Positions 20,666-32,359 of a DNA stretch of 32,472 bases are shown here, in pieces (the stretch's first letter is position 1; each line of letters begins with the position of its first letter). Source of the DNA: Intoshia linei (Eukaryota > Orthonectida > Rhopaluridae). The DNA is taken from NCBI GenBank assembly GCA_001642005.1, contig LWCA01000319.1, positions 1 to 32,472 on the forward strand. The letters are read 5' to 3'. The notes under the pieces were generated by a model. That model was not told the DNA's origin, searched no databases, and was given only the letters and a program-made list of their open reading frames with translations. Made by a program: the position numbers and the translations under genes.

Positions 20666-23600
20666 TCATTTAAATACAAGCCATTTCTTTATTTTATCAG
20701 AAATTGAATATAAATTGAATCTTTTCTCATTTTTTTCATTACTATTCCATGTTTTATTAATAGTAGAACCACATGTAGGACATACATAATCTAAAATTAC
20801 ATATACCCATAATTTAAATTTATCTAATTAATTGTAATGTATAATTACAGAGCAGGGGTCGGCAACCTTTTGCATCTCGGGGGCTACTTTTTTATTTCAA
20901 AAAATTTTACGGGCCCCATTTTCTCAAATTTACACGTGATATATTTCAATTTTAACTGAATTGAAACGGTTCTAATGTATATGCATTCAACAAAATAAAA
21001 TCCAGGGCGATCTGAAAATTCAGTATTAAAATGATTATAATGAGCCAATTATAGTAGAAAATGTTTAGAACAGGAAAAATTTAAAAATAAATATTTTACA
21101 TATTTACTCAAAGGGCCAACAAAATTATTCTTGGGCCACTAATTTCCACATACGTCGCACAGTATTATACATAATTAGTTATTTGGTAAAACTGGATTTT
21201 TCTATTTAGGGTTAGTAAATTTTGATTTTTAGTAGAAATATTTGGATTTTTGAAATTTTAGTTAAAATTTTGGAATGATTCATATATAAATCATTCAATT
21301 TTAATTTAAAATTTTTTAAATGAATCATTGGATGTGAAACAGTTATATAATTATTAAAATAATATTACCGTTTTTTTGTGAAATTTTTAAATTATTATAT
21401 GTATTATTTTTCTGAATCATTTCATAAAAAGCCATTTTTTCTTCCAAAAGGTTTTCATTTGTATGATTTTTTGGAATTACATTTTTGCATTTCATGTAAG
21501 ATACAATATTGTTTGATAGTTGAGTTAATGATTTTATAACCTAAATATATATTAAAATATAAAATATATTTATTATTCCTAATCATCCCAACCTTAGTTT
21601 TTACAGTTATACACCGATAAGCTGGTATGACACAGTGGGTCGATTGCCCTTAAAAATCAAAACTTTTTCATACATAAAAAATAACCTTAATTTAATTTTA
21701 TATAATTTAAATTTAATTATTAATTGTTACTATTATTATGGTTAAATAATTAAAAAATTGTATTTTAATGACAAAAAATTGATTTCATCATAATTTATAT
21801 TCAATTGAGTATTGAGTAAATATTGAAATTTTAATTTAACCAGTGGCGTAGCGTGACTTTTCTCACAAGGTGTTCGGGAATGGTTCCTTGGTAACATATT
21901 TTTAAAGTTAAAATTAATATCGAAATATAAAGAAATGTCTATAAAATATCATCATTAGATGATGTCACTTGATTGTGAATTTTATTTATAATGACTATAA
22001 AACTATTTTTAACCGGGGTCGTGCGAATTTTAAAAAATAAAACTGTTAATGCTTTTTGAATAATTTTATTTATGTCACTTAATATTATGTTTGGAATATA
22101 TAGAAAATTTTTGGGTCGCGAATACAGAAAATTTGAAAACCACTTATATAAAATATTCTTGAAATCAGCTAAGTCTCATCCGAAGAGGGATTTCGGATAC
22201 GGTAGGTTCGGCATAGGTAGTTGGCCATAAGTATGTTTGACATGAATAATTTTTTTAATTACGCCATAGAAGCTACCACTTCAAAATAAATGTAAAACTT
22301 TGGATTTAAGGAGGAATATACATATGTATAATAAAAACATATAAGTGTTAACTTAGTGACGCATTGAGGATTAAATCTATTTTTTTTGTAGTCACGTGGT
22401 CCATGGTGGAAAAAGTTTGGGAACCACTGATTTAAATAGTGTTATAATGTTCAATTATTAAATATTTGTATTAATATATCATTATTAATTATACGTTAAT
22501 ATATGTATTAGCAGTATTAAGATAAAAGATAATTTTTGAAATTTACCATACTAACACTTCTTTCATTAATATACATTTTTTTGTTTAAGTTGATTATATC
22601 CACAAAAACTTTTTTTTGATTATTTAAATCATTACAGTTGAATTTATTTAATATTGATGTCTAATATAACATAAAATAAAATAATTTAAAATGAAACCAT
22701 AAAATGATTATTTGCAAGTCCTAACGTGACAAATATAATATTTACAAATTTATCTTTGACAGTATTCATTAAATTGCAGCAATCTGTGTAATCGTTAATT
22801 ATTCCGTCCTACAGTGTAAATTTACAATTACATTTACAGTAAATGATTAATATAAACATTTTATTTTGAAAGTGTTTTTTATATGATATGATCCATATAC
22901 AATGTAATATAATAAATACCCAGATGAACCTAAAAACATAAGAACCAAAAGAAATGACAAAAATCGTTATATTTCCTGTCATATTACACAAATAAAGTAA
23001 CTTATATAAACGTCATAGGGGTAATTAAGTTTGAAATACACACTAGGATTCATGTACCCAATTTTAAGCTGATTTTTATAATTAATTCAAAAAAAACGTG
23101 TAAACGATTATGATGTACTTGTGGAAAGTTATCCAAATATCTACAAGGTTTGGGAACCGCAGTAATATATTATACCGTGAATATAATGAGTAAAAAGCAT
23201 TTATTTTCTGCTTGTCCACATTTTGTTAAAAAATTGGTCAAGAGGTTTGTTATTTTGGTTGGACCGCCCATTTTTACATTTTTTATAGATTTGTTGTAAA
23301 ATTCCAAAAATTTCTAAATAAAAAATGTTAAATTTAAATTATTTATTACATCTAAATTGGCTTCAACTAATGTAGTTTTCATTTTTTTAGTGGAACCAAA
23401 TAATGTAACATTAATTTTTTTCTGAGAAATAAAATTAAACAAGTAGGGTAAGTAGAGTTTCATTGCACCAATATAAGAATTATCCTAAATTTAATAATTA
23501 TAATAGTAGATAAAAATCGTTCCATATTACCAATGATTCTTGAACGAAATGCAAGGAGGTAGGATCATTTTTCAAACCATTGCTCAACTATACATAGAAT

Positions 23601-26600
23601 TAATTATATAATATATATTAGGGTGTTTCACTAAATCAAACTATGTAAAACTTTAAGTAAAATTAGGTTTAATTTGGTATAGAAATGACTATGCTGAAAA
23701 AAATTTTACATAAAAATTCGTTTTGAAGTATTGCAGGTCATTTTTATAACCTCATACAAACATGTTCGATAAACATTAAAACTGAACTTTATTTACTAAA
23801 CCACTGGAATTTATTTGTAACAAGGTTAACCGTGCTATCAATTAATTACTCTACTCCCACTATATATTTTAAATTTTTAAAAATTAAGAAAATGCCACAA
23901 GTTTAGTTTACAAGTTATAAAGTTGTTGCCAATGACAAAATTTGTAAAAATATGAAATACCCTAATATATATACCATTTTAATATATATCATCAATATGA
24001 TTTTATATAAAAATACCATGTATACACGTAGTAGCAATTATACTTACTACCAATTAGCAAAAAATTACGATAATTAATATTTTATTTCATATAAATAAGC
24101 AAAGAAAAAAATTAGGTGTATTTTATATAGGAAATTAAAATTGCGTGCGACACTTCATTTGTGGTAAAAAAAAAATTTTTCATTATGTGTTCATGATCAA
24201 AACTTCACAACTTGTGACCTAAAGTTGTTACCAAAGACAAAATTTTACAAATTTTAAAACACCCTAATACATATATAATACAGTAGTTAAATTTATATTA
24301 AAAACATGAACTTTCTCAACAATTTTTCGCTAACGTGAAAAATTCTAAATAATAGAATTTGAAAAAATGACGAAATGGAAATTGCTTGATCCAAAAAAAA
24401 TTTCAAAATGATTTTTAAGTAGTTTCGGAAAATTGTTTAAAATTTACTCTTAAAACTTGCAGCCTGCAAAAAAAATTAAAAATTAGCCAGATGTTGGGAA
24501 TTTATCCCAAAACTTAGACGACCGCTACATTATTATTTCAAAACTATCACTTTTATCTCACCATTAATAAAATTTAATAATATTTACATAATTAATGTTA
24601 ATAAAAAATACCGTTTCAATCCCTCCAAGAAAAATCAACTTTTACCGCTATTTTTTTGAAAAGCACGATTTTACCTAATCTTATGAGAAAAAAACTTTAA
24701 TTTTTTCATAAATTTTTTATATTTCAGTTTTTTTATTGTCTAAAAAATAAATATTCTGAAATGATGCAACAAAAATGAAATACGTACATTATTTGAATCA
24801 AAACCAACTGACCTACAATACCATGTTATACTAAAAACTGTCGATTAAACTGTTCAAAGTGTTAACTTTACAAATTATAAATTATATATTAAATATTATG
24901 TTAATAATAATAATACTATTAATAGTTATAATTAACAAACGTAATGTTATTATACAATATATTCAAATGATTACAGACATATCAATGGCTACATTTAAAT
25001 CAAATTCTAATCCACCATTTACATAATCTATTAAAGAGTAATTTTGTTCAATGCTAAATTTTATATGGGTATTACATTCTTTTATTGTATACTTGCATGA
25101 AATTATTATTAATTGACCTCTTTTTTTAACATTTTGAATTTTTTTGCTGAATCGAACCAAGTCAAATTTTCCACCATTACTAGATAAATCATTTTACAAT
25201 GTATATTTAATTAAAAATTTAAATGATAAATTACTTTAATGTTAATAGATGATTCAAATGCATTATACAGTAGCCAACTAGTTCCGGCTTTGAATAACTA
25301 CTCGATAAATAAATATAAATAATCATAATAAAACTATATAACACAGGAATATCTAGATTAGTATTACAAAAACACATCCCTTTGCACGACCCACCTAATA
25401 TCACTGAAATATATCCGTATACGTTAGTATTTTTTAAGTATAAATTTAATTCAATAGAACAAATCAAATTATGGTTGGATAAACAGATCATAAACTGATA
25501 TTATTGTTTTAATGATAATAAACCATTCATTTGTAATGGTATCAAGATTTTTTGAGAGTGGTTAAAAAACGCTACTGTAAAGTTTAAAAAATCACTAATA
25601 TATATTATTACCTTCCAGTAGATATAATAAATTTAATATTTCTTCGATAGTCTGTATTATTCAATTTTTGAAGAGAAAGTTTGATAAATTTCCATCTAAA
25701 CATATAAAATAATTAATATGTAAATGAAATAATTTTCCATATTCTCTGAACCGGTCAAATACGGACATAATCGAGATTAAAAATAAATTAAAAATTAAAT
25801 AAAATTACTTTAACAATTTTTTACTATTTACAATTTCGCTAGCATAAATATTGTGGTATTCATTACTTCCAAAAGATCGAGCAATTTGAAAAAAGTAACT
25901 TTTCTAGTAAAAAATTGAAAAAATAAAACATGTTAATAATTATAATTATTCAACAATGTACATGTGTACAGGGTAATGTATATTAGTTTTCTGCAACAGG
26001 TTCAAAATTACGATTTCGTACAATGTGAAATCGGTTTTTGAAACGTAGACAAGATTTTAATATTTCGTATTCGTGTTGAACCGTATTGCAGAATTATAAT
26101 GTAAATTATAATTACATGTCAGGATAATTTTTTTCTGACCTATAAATTTTGAATTAAAGTCAATTCTGAGTTAATATAAAAAATTTTCTATTTTCATAGT
26201 AGAGATTTTTAAATTTTTGTTGCGGAATACCCATTTTACTACATGTAATAAATAAATTTTTTCTAACTGTCATAAAAAATTTTAATTTCTATCCATATTT
26301 ATATAAAGTAAAAATTTCTAAAAATGTGATTTTTGTCGGTGTCTTTAATTTACAGGGAAAAATACTACCACAATAAATTCAGTACGCTAATTTTATAATT
26401 AATATAATATAAATAATTAAATATAAACTTAATGTAAAAATTACCTTTTTTGAAAAAAATCCCGATGAATAAATATTTGCATTTATAATTAACACTAAAT
26501 CAGCTTTAGATTCATTAACATATTCTGATGTTAAATGTATATTTCCCCGTGATTTTGAGTGTCCTAGTTTATATTATAATTATTTAACAATCATTTTGAA

Positions 26601-28835
26601 TCTAATTTTATTTGGCCGTGTTTTCATTGGGTTTGGGTAAACAATTGTTTCTCAAGATTTTTTATGCTAGGCGCAAATTTGACTCTTAAAAAATAACCCC
26701 ACTTCAATAATAAATTAATAAAAAAAAAAAGTCAAATTTTGAGGGCTTTTGTAGCAGTTAAATCAAAAAAGAATTATTATAATAATAAATTTTTAAATAA
26801 TGATTATTCAGTGACTATTTTCTAATAAATTAAAAATATAAAGCTTTCATTGTGGAAAGTCGAGCTAATTATAATATATATTTTATTAGAATAATAATAC
26901 ACTAAGATGTCTTAGAATTCAAAAAACCCAAATTCTAATACAGTTTTTCGATAGTTATGTTTTATTTTATTTCAAAAATTAAGTTCTTCAATTAACTTGT
27001 CAAAAACACAAATTGCCTTTAGAATTTTAAAGAAAGTTAATTCCGGGATGCTTTTTAACATCATTACTATTGTCGTAAATCTCAATATCAGAAACTTACA
27101 CCTTCACTTTCAAACCCCAAATTATCCGTTAAAAATGAAAACAGTTACAGAATTCTATAAAATATAAATTCTGGATAGTTTTTAAAATGATGAGCATTAT
27201 CATAAATCAATGAAGAAATTGGTTTTAAAATTAAAACGTCGACCCTCGACAGATTTAGCCGCTGTTGTACAAAGTACATAATTGCATTATAAAATAATGA
27301 ATAATACATGATAAATATTTACCTTCAATCATAAGCGACCTTGTCAAGTTAAAAGACGTATTTTTATGCTTGATGAGATCACTAAGTTTAATTCTTAATG
27401 ATCCCAAATATTCTTGATGTACCAAATCGTTGAATCTAATTGAAATTATAGATGTGTAAAATATTTATATATGGATTGTACACCTGTTAAGACGTTTATT
27501 ATGCCATGAATACCCAAACTACTTTAAACTACACTATGAGACATGAAAAGGTTCAGTCATACCTTACTTTGTTAAATTTATATTTCATGTCAGGGACCCA
27601 GGTATACTTTAATAATTTTATGTACTAAAATTATTTTTCTATCATAAAAAGATTATTTTTCTCTTTGATATCTGCACCACAGGCAATTATTGCAGAATTA
27701 ATACTTTACATTAATTTAATCTAACCAATAAATTCTATAACAGGAGTTGTCAACCTTTTTAAACCAACGCCCCAACCAACGTGGACGTCATGATAAAATG
27801 AACTATATTTTTTATAAAATCAATAATAATTATTATTAATAATGGAAAAAAAGTAACTAATCTTTATTTATTTCCATGTGACCCTTGCGTCTAGTGATTG
27901 AGTGCCAACTCCTTAATTCTTGATGATATGCTGGTTAATTTGATAAAAATATCTCCTCTTTAACAAATATTAATTTTGTTTCTATCTTTACTCACTATTT
28001 TGTTTACAGAACTGAATTCACTTTCAACCATGTAAGATGTTGGAAAAAACATTAATATCCTTGAAATTTCAGAATGCACCAGTGGATAAAGACATTTTGA
28101 GTTTTTAAATATCAAAAATAACATATTTGACATTTTTAATAATTTAATTTACAAGTATGGTTAAAAATCGTTGCAACTCCCCTAAATCTTAAAAACGCCC
28201 CTGGGCGCTAACGTTCACGTTGAGAACCACTGTTCAATACTATATAGAAGATCTTCTCAACTGGACTCATTTACAAAAATTTGCTTATTAAGCAACACGG
28301 AAAAGCTCATTTTCAATCTGTAAATATCATAATTTCCCCTTTTGATGTTTCTTTTAGAAAATCCATTTTGCATTAGGATGCCTTTTTTGATTTTAATCAG
28401 TTATCCCCTCAAATGTAATTATTAAATTCATACAAGAATGTTAATAGTACTATATCATATATTTTAAAATTGCGCACTTTGGGAACCCCATTATACTATA
28501 GAATAGATAATATAGTTGAAGGATAAAAAGAAAAAATTTACTCATTATCGATATCGTATATAGAAAAGAGCAATTCATTGTCCAAATCATCATATAAAAT
28601 TTTAAAAGATTGAATAAACTGAAAATTGAATAAAAAAAGAAGCCTAAATGAATAAAATTACAACTGGATTGAGACAGTCTGGAATAATTTCAGTCTTAGC
28701 ATAAAATGTCCATTTTTCAAAGTTTTTAACAAAAAGAACACACATGGCATCCGTTTTTGAAACGTAGTCGAGATTGATAAGCTGGCTACATGAAACAAAA
28801 ATTTCTAGATAATCTGTATTGTTAAAATTGTACAT
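20666..28835 (-). CDS. Copine (C2A-C2B-vWA protein)
   Basis: Fifteen exons: 28835-28662, 28618-28542, 27435-27323, 26563-26445, 25903-25809, 25695-25612, 25297-25235, 25179-24975, 23587-23531, 23484-23350, 23313-23176, 22808-22698, 22660-22547, 21540-21369, 20790-20666; 1782 nt, 593 residues. Copines bind membranes in response to calcium and recruit partners through a vWA domain. Exons 1-3 form C2A (LEIFVSCSQLINLD, FSIYDIDNE, YLGSLRIKLSDLI), exons 4-7 C2B, exons 8-14 the copine vWA domain (NYSLIDYVNGGLEFDLNVAIDMS, with MIDAS D308-x-S310-x-S312, then GGPTKITNLL and IIFTDG). The last exon adds YVCPTCG, half a zinc-ribbon. C2B lacks its calcium-binding Asp residues. Seven introns exceed 500 bp and carry MITEs and hAT debris; four are 36-46 nt. 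Which copine paralogue it corresponds to is not clear. Confidence 0.9.
20866..21150. mobile_element. Truncated hAT element in copine intron 14
   Basis: The left end CAGGGGTCGGCAACCTTTT is a very common hAT terminus. GGGGGCTAC, ACGGGCCCC and, near the right, AAAGGGCCAAC and TTGGGCCAC are the expected subterminal GGCC motifs. The right terminus is not preserved. Confidence 0.65.
22186..22429. mobile_element. Truncated second copy of the 998-1708 MITE (copine intron 13)
   Basis: In reverse orientation relative to 998-1708. The end at 22429 (AAAGTTTGGGAACCACTG) and the internal GTAATTAAAAAAATTATT and CGAACCTACCGTATC blocks are shared. The other end is missing; a separate hAT-like fragment with GGGTCGCGAAT and GGGGTCGTGCGAA lies upstream at about 21838-22140. 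Confidence 0.7.
23611..23972. mobile_element. About 350-bp MITE with ATATATATTAGGGTGTTTCA ends (copine intron 8)
   Basis: Left end ATATATATTAGGGTGTTTCA and the inverted right end TGAAATACCCTAATATATAT differ at one position. The interior has no coding sequence. A second right end (GTTGTTACCAAAGACAAAATTT, then ACACCCTAATA) occurs at about 24210-24270, so at least two copies entered the same intron. The superfamily is unclear. Confidence 0.7.
24210..24270. repeat. Second copy of the right end of the 23611-23972 MITE
   Basis: GTTGTTACCAAAGACAAAATTT(..)ACACCCTAATA closely matches GTTGTTGCCAATGACAAAATTT(..)TACCCTAATA at 23920-23965, same orientation. The left end of this copy was not found. Confidence 0.6.
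24480..24740. repeat. Copy of the PRCC-intron repeat in copine intron 8
   Basis: GCCAGATGTTGGGAA at 24485 and TTAGACGACCGCTACATTA at 24517 match 4231-4245 and 5029-5050. Here the two blocks are almost adjacent, whereas in the PRCC intron about 800 bp separate them. The following TTTTACC text matches 4830-5240. Confidence 0.6.
26940..27230. repeat. About 130-bp tandem repeat, second locus (copine intron 3)
   Basis: Two clear units, with landmarks TGTCGTAAAT at 27071 and TATCATAAAT at 27198 (127 bp apart), share ATAGTTTTTAAAA..ATGAGCATTATC and TATAAAA(T/C)ATAAATT with the array at 17450-17880. Confidence 0.65.
27741..28232 (-). mobile_element. Internally deleted hAT transposon with transposase C-terminus
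   Basis: Ends are CAGGAGTTGTCAACC and TTGAGAACCACTG. The flanks TTCTATAA (27733-27740) and TTCAATAC (28233-28240) match at 6 of 8. On the minus strand about 27950-28075 encodes the hAT dimerisation region, FFPTSYMVESEFSSVNKI followed by SKDRNKINIC, a stop, and RGDIFIKLTS, which corresponds to the usual end of ZBED/Buster-type transposases. All of the catalytic region is gone. It sits in copine intron 2. Confidence 0.8.
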
Positions 28836-28907
28836 TACATGAAGGTTTACAACAATTAATAAGTGTAATGTTTATAAGACATAGTTACACCAAATTTAAT
28901 ATACACA

Positions 28908-29585
28908 TTAATTTTTCTTTAATTTTCCTGAAGCTATCCAGCATAAGCAAATGCTGTAATATACCATATTGATACACAAAAAATTGGATACCAATATTAG
29001 AATAGGCATTGAAATACTGACCAAAGCATTTATTTTATTTTGATACGAATCTGATTTAAAAATATAAAATGATTCATAAAATAATCGACTGATTGACTTT
29101 GATTTTACATTATTTTCATTAAACAAATCAACATAATTATTATTGTAATAATAAAATACAGACGGCGTCAAATTTAGTAGGGCAGTGCATATTATCACCA
29201 TAGCATAACATTTTTTTGAATTTTTTGCGTTTGCTCTCATAATCAAGAAATGTAAACATATTGTATATATTGATACCATACAAGCAACAATAGCGTTAGG
29301 ATATTCTTCTGGTCGAATCAGTGTATTCCAACCGGCATAAAATCGAGAGATACACATATAAAATAGAATCACTAAAATAGCTAGTGATACAAACGTCTTT
29401 GTGATTAATAAATTATTCAATATATTTTTGTATTGGGCACTAAATATTTATACATTACTATAAGGTATAATATAGATATTTAATATTAATAAATAATTTA
29501 ATTTTAATAACGTAAAAATGGCTAAAAATATGTATAAAAAATATCGAAAGGACAAAACAACATCGATTAATTACATATTATTCAT
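28908..29585 (-). CDS. Unknown four-helix membrane protein
   Basis: I do not recognise this protein. The main exon, 29439-28908, has an open frame with four hydrophobic stretches: LAILVILFYMCI, AIVACMVSIYTICLHFLI, AMVIICTALLNLTPSVFYYY and ALVSISMPILILVSNFLCINMVYY. The loop between helices three and four is about 45 residues; the tail is short and basic (KLKKN). The frame opens on TTG, not ATG, and a TTTAG acceptor precedes it. A first exon at 29585-29575 (ATG, three and two-thirds codons) with donor GTAATT gives the right phase and a 180-residue protein, but that exon is a guess. The stop is 72 bp before the copine start on the same strand. Confidence 0.55.
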
Positions 29586-29639
29586 TGGTCAGGTATATTA
29601 AGAACTTAAATATTATACCATACTCAAAGTATTGATCCA

Positions 29640-30250
29640 TTCCTTAGCGGTATGCACACTGATCTACCAAATCCTGAGCAAAGTTGAAAATACTTTAAAA
29701 GAATTTGCACTGATGATACGTGACCCACCGCGTCGTATTTTACAGCTTGCAATGTCTACCGTTCAGAATAAACCGCATCCCAGATGACGTCATCGAAAAA
29801 TGTTCGTCAAATTATACGACGGAAAAGACGAAATCAAGGTGATTATCCACTTATTACAATTGATGTCAGACTATTGATAATACCGCAAATTTTAAAAGAA
29901 ACGACAGATAATTGTAAATTTCTACTTTATGATAGTGGAACTAACCATCCAATTAGAATATTGCTGTTTACAACTCAGCGGTTTCTGTGTTATCTCAATA
30001 AATCAAATAATTGGATGTGTGATGGAACTTTTCAAGTGGCACCGCTTTTTAGACTGGTTTACACGATTGATGTCGTAATAAGAAACAATTTAATTCCTTG
30101 TATTTATGCATTATTACAGAATCAATACACGTAAAGATATATACAGCATTATTGGCATTAGCACACAGCCTTGACCCTGAAACATTCAATATCAATTATA
30201 AAACGGCTCAAAAGGAGCTATCAATGCATTTTTTCTTCAAGCAGTAATAT
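29640..30250 (+). pseudogene. MULE-type transposase fragment
   Basis: Bases 29678-29780 read ENTLKEFALMIRDPPRRIL in one frame, then 29784-30134 continue in another with RQIIRRKRRNQGDYP, CKFLLYDSG, ILLFTTQRFL, WMCDGTFQVAP and LIPCIYALLQ. This is the N-terminal half of the Mutator-like (MULE) transposase domain found in many invertebrate elements; the Asp of CDGTF is the first catalytic acid. After another frameshift, ALLALAHSLDPETFN follows. Two frameshifts and a missing C-terminal half show a dead copy. Confidence 0.75.
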
Positions 30251-30289
30251 CTGGGTTTGATTAACTGTTTTCTTATTATACAGTGGAAT

Positions 30290-30892
30290 TAATGCTAACT
30301 ATTTCGAAAATACCTACGTATTTGATTATAATTATAAAATAACAAATCATGTAAATGGACAAATCATTACACTGAACAACACTAAAAAAACTTAGGAGGT
30401 GGTGTAGAGAATCTAAATCGAAAAAATTAATTAATCAGCCTTTATTAATTGATTCATATAATAAATCTATGTGTGGTGTTGATTTAATGGACAAATTATT
30501 ATCATCGTATCGACCAAAATTGCAAAGCAAAAAGTGGTATTGGAATTTGTTCATCAATGCATTAAATATTTCAGTGTTAGCATCATGGAGAATTTATCAA
30601 AATAGTAATATTTTTAAATTGTATATTTATTGAGCATTTAGAAGATACATGTATGAAAGAATCACACCTTTCTTTTTGATCCGCTCTTGCTATATATCTT
30701 GTTAAAAGTGTATGATCTATGACAAATAGTATTATCTTATCTGGACCTGGTTCAAACCAACCACAGGAGCTCAGATTTGATAGATTAAATCATTACTTGA
30801 TTAGTCAAGCGAAACAGACGCGATATGCAGTGTGGCATAAGAATACATACAAATTATGTAAAAAATGTTACAAAAAAATGCACGTAAAATGA
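30290..30892 (+). pseudogene. piggyBac transposase C-terminal fragment
   Basis: Bases 30394-30634 read RWCRESKSKKLINQP, YNKSMCGVDLMDKLLSSYRP, KKWYWNLFINALNISVLASW: the YNxxMGGVDxxD block with the last catalytic Asp of piggyBac transposases. Bases 30736-30892 give LRFDRLNHYLISQAKQ and then KLCKKCYKKMHVK, a decayed Cys-rich C-terminal finger in which the first Cys pair is replaced by Tyr and Trp. Stop codons lie between. No termini or TTAA duplication recognised. Confidence 0.75.
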
Positions 30893-30989
30893 TTTAAGAT
30901 TTATATATAGATTTATAGAAACAAAGCATCTGAAATTTATAGTTCAAATTTGAACCTTGATAAATTATATTAGTGTTGCACGTCATGGT

Positions 30990-32279
30990 AAAAAATTTTA
31001 CATTCAACACAATTAAAGAAAACAAAAGATGTTATCAAGTATTTAGAAGAAAGGCACATCCCCATTGATCAAGATGAAACTTACAGATTCAAATTAAAAT
31101 CACAACATTTTACTGTAAGTAATGGCGAATTTTTTGAAAGGTTGATTATTTTCAAAATTTCATCGTTATAAATTTTTATTTAGAAAATTATAAATTAAAA
31201 GTATTTTCTGATGACAAAAAAGAGTGTATAATGGAAATACACGTAGATGGACATTGTGGAGTTAAAAAGGCGTGCAATTTTTTTATTTATTTAATTTTTT
31301 TGTAAGACGAAGATGGTTGATGCTGTTATTTCAACATAAAAGAAAAGGAAATTAAGGCGTACATTTCACAATGTTCGTAATGCCAAAAAAGTTATGGCTT
31401 AAACACATTGACTAGAATACGACCAATTGCGACTGTACGTATCCGTGAACGATACATGAAAGATTACATAAGCCTTCTGGAATATGAGGGTGTGAATAAT
31501 GGCTTCAAGTACATTGTGAATATCATTGATTGTTATTCAAAATTTATGTGGGTAGCTAAATTAAAAAATAAGAATGCAACATATATGCGGTTTTATTTTG
31601 AAGACATGTTTTCTATACTTGGTCCAACCAAAGACTACTGTATATTTTAAGCTGTCCTTGGTCACCTAAAAAATTGCATACAGACAATGGTCGAGAATTT
31701 AAAAACGATGAAATAGAAGGTTTATGCAATGACATGAAGGTTCGTATCGTTCACGGTAGACCTCGTCACCCTCAATCACAGGGACAAGTCGAAAGGTTTA
31801 TATATAAATGTAAAAAAAAATGGATAGATTTCTCACTAGAGTAGTGAGAAAATATAACATTACAGTTCATAGAGCCACAAATAAAACACCGTTTTCCGTG
31901 TTTATGGGATGTAGAGGATTTAATGTTTATGTTTTCTCACAAATATTTAGTTTCCTGGAAGAAATAAATAAACACTTAAATGTATCAACTAGCTACATTG
32001 ATGGGATGGTAAAAATGCTAATGCAAATATTATAAAATTCAAGATTGGTATATTTAGATCATTTCATTAATTTAATATATTTTTTAAATGATAGAGTGAG
32101 ACTTCGATCAGATTTTGATACAAATTTCAAAACTAAAAAGGGTTATTTGAATTACAATTTGAAGATGATATATACTTGATTATTAATAAACATGTGAACA
32201 GCTATGTACTCGAAAACAAATTGAATAATTCACAAATTACTGTAGATAATACTAGAATTAAATTGTATTTATCATTGTA
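30990..32279 (+). pseudogene. Integrase remnant (Ginger/KRBA2-like or Ty3-type)
   Basis: Pieces in several frames follow the order of a retroviral-type integrase: an HH-CC-like zinc region (HVDGHCGVKKA near 31230, ISQCS..CQKS near 31365), core strands IVNIIDCYSKFMWVAKLKNK (31520s), HTDNGREF (31680s, second catalytic Asp) and HPQSQGQVERF (31770s, catalytic Glu), then YNITVHRATNKTPFSVFMG, and a C-terminal RVRLRSDFDTNFKTKK block near 32093. Frameshifts and stops separate them. No reverse transcriptase is seen, which favours a Ginger-type DNA transposon or KRBA2-like integrase over an LTR element. Confidence 0.75.
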
Positions 32280-32359
32280 GATTCGAAATTTTTTGGATTT
32301 CGTAAATTCCGCTTTTGTCTTATCTATTATTTATCTGTTTACTAAATGTCTTTGAAATA

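Noticed and set aside
22809-22991. Hydrophobic minus-strand frame as a small membrane protein
   Set aside because: It starts immediately past the acceptor of copine exon 12 and lies wholly within the preceding intron.
25298-25491. Upstream half of the open frame overlapping copine exon 7
   Set aside because: Only the part from the acceptor at 25298 matches copine; the rest is intron 6 that happens to be open.
28836-28907. Spliced-leader operon linking the membrane protein and copine
   Set aside because: Spacing is suggestive, but no polypyrimidine-AG acceptor stands just before the copine ATG.
29518-29592. Plus-strand ATG with a possible donor as a first exon
   Set aside because: No downstream exon in phase other than a decayed MULE fragment, and it overlaps the proposed 5' end of the membrane protein gene.
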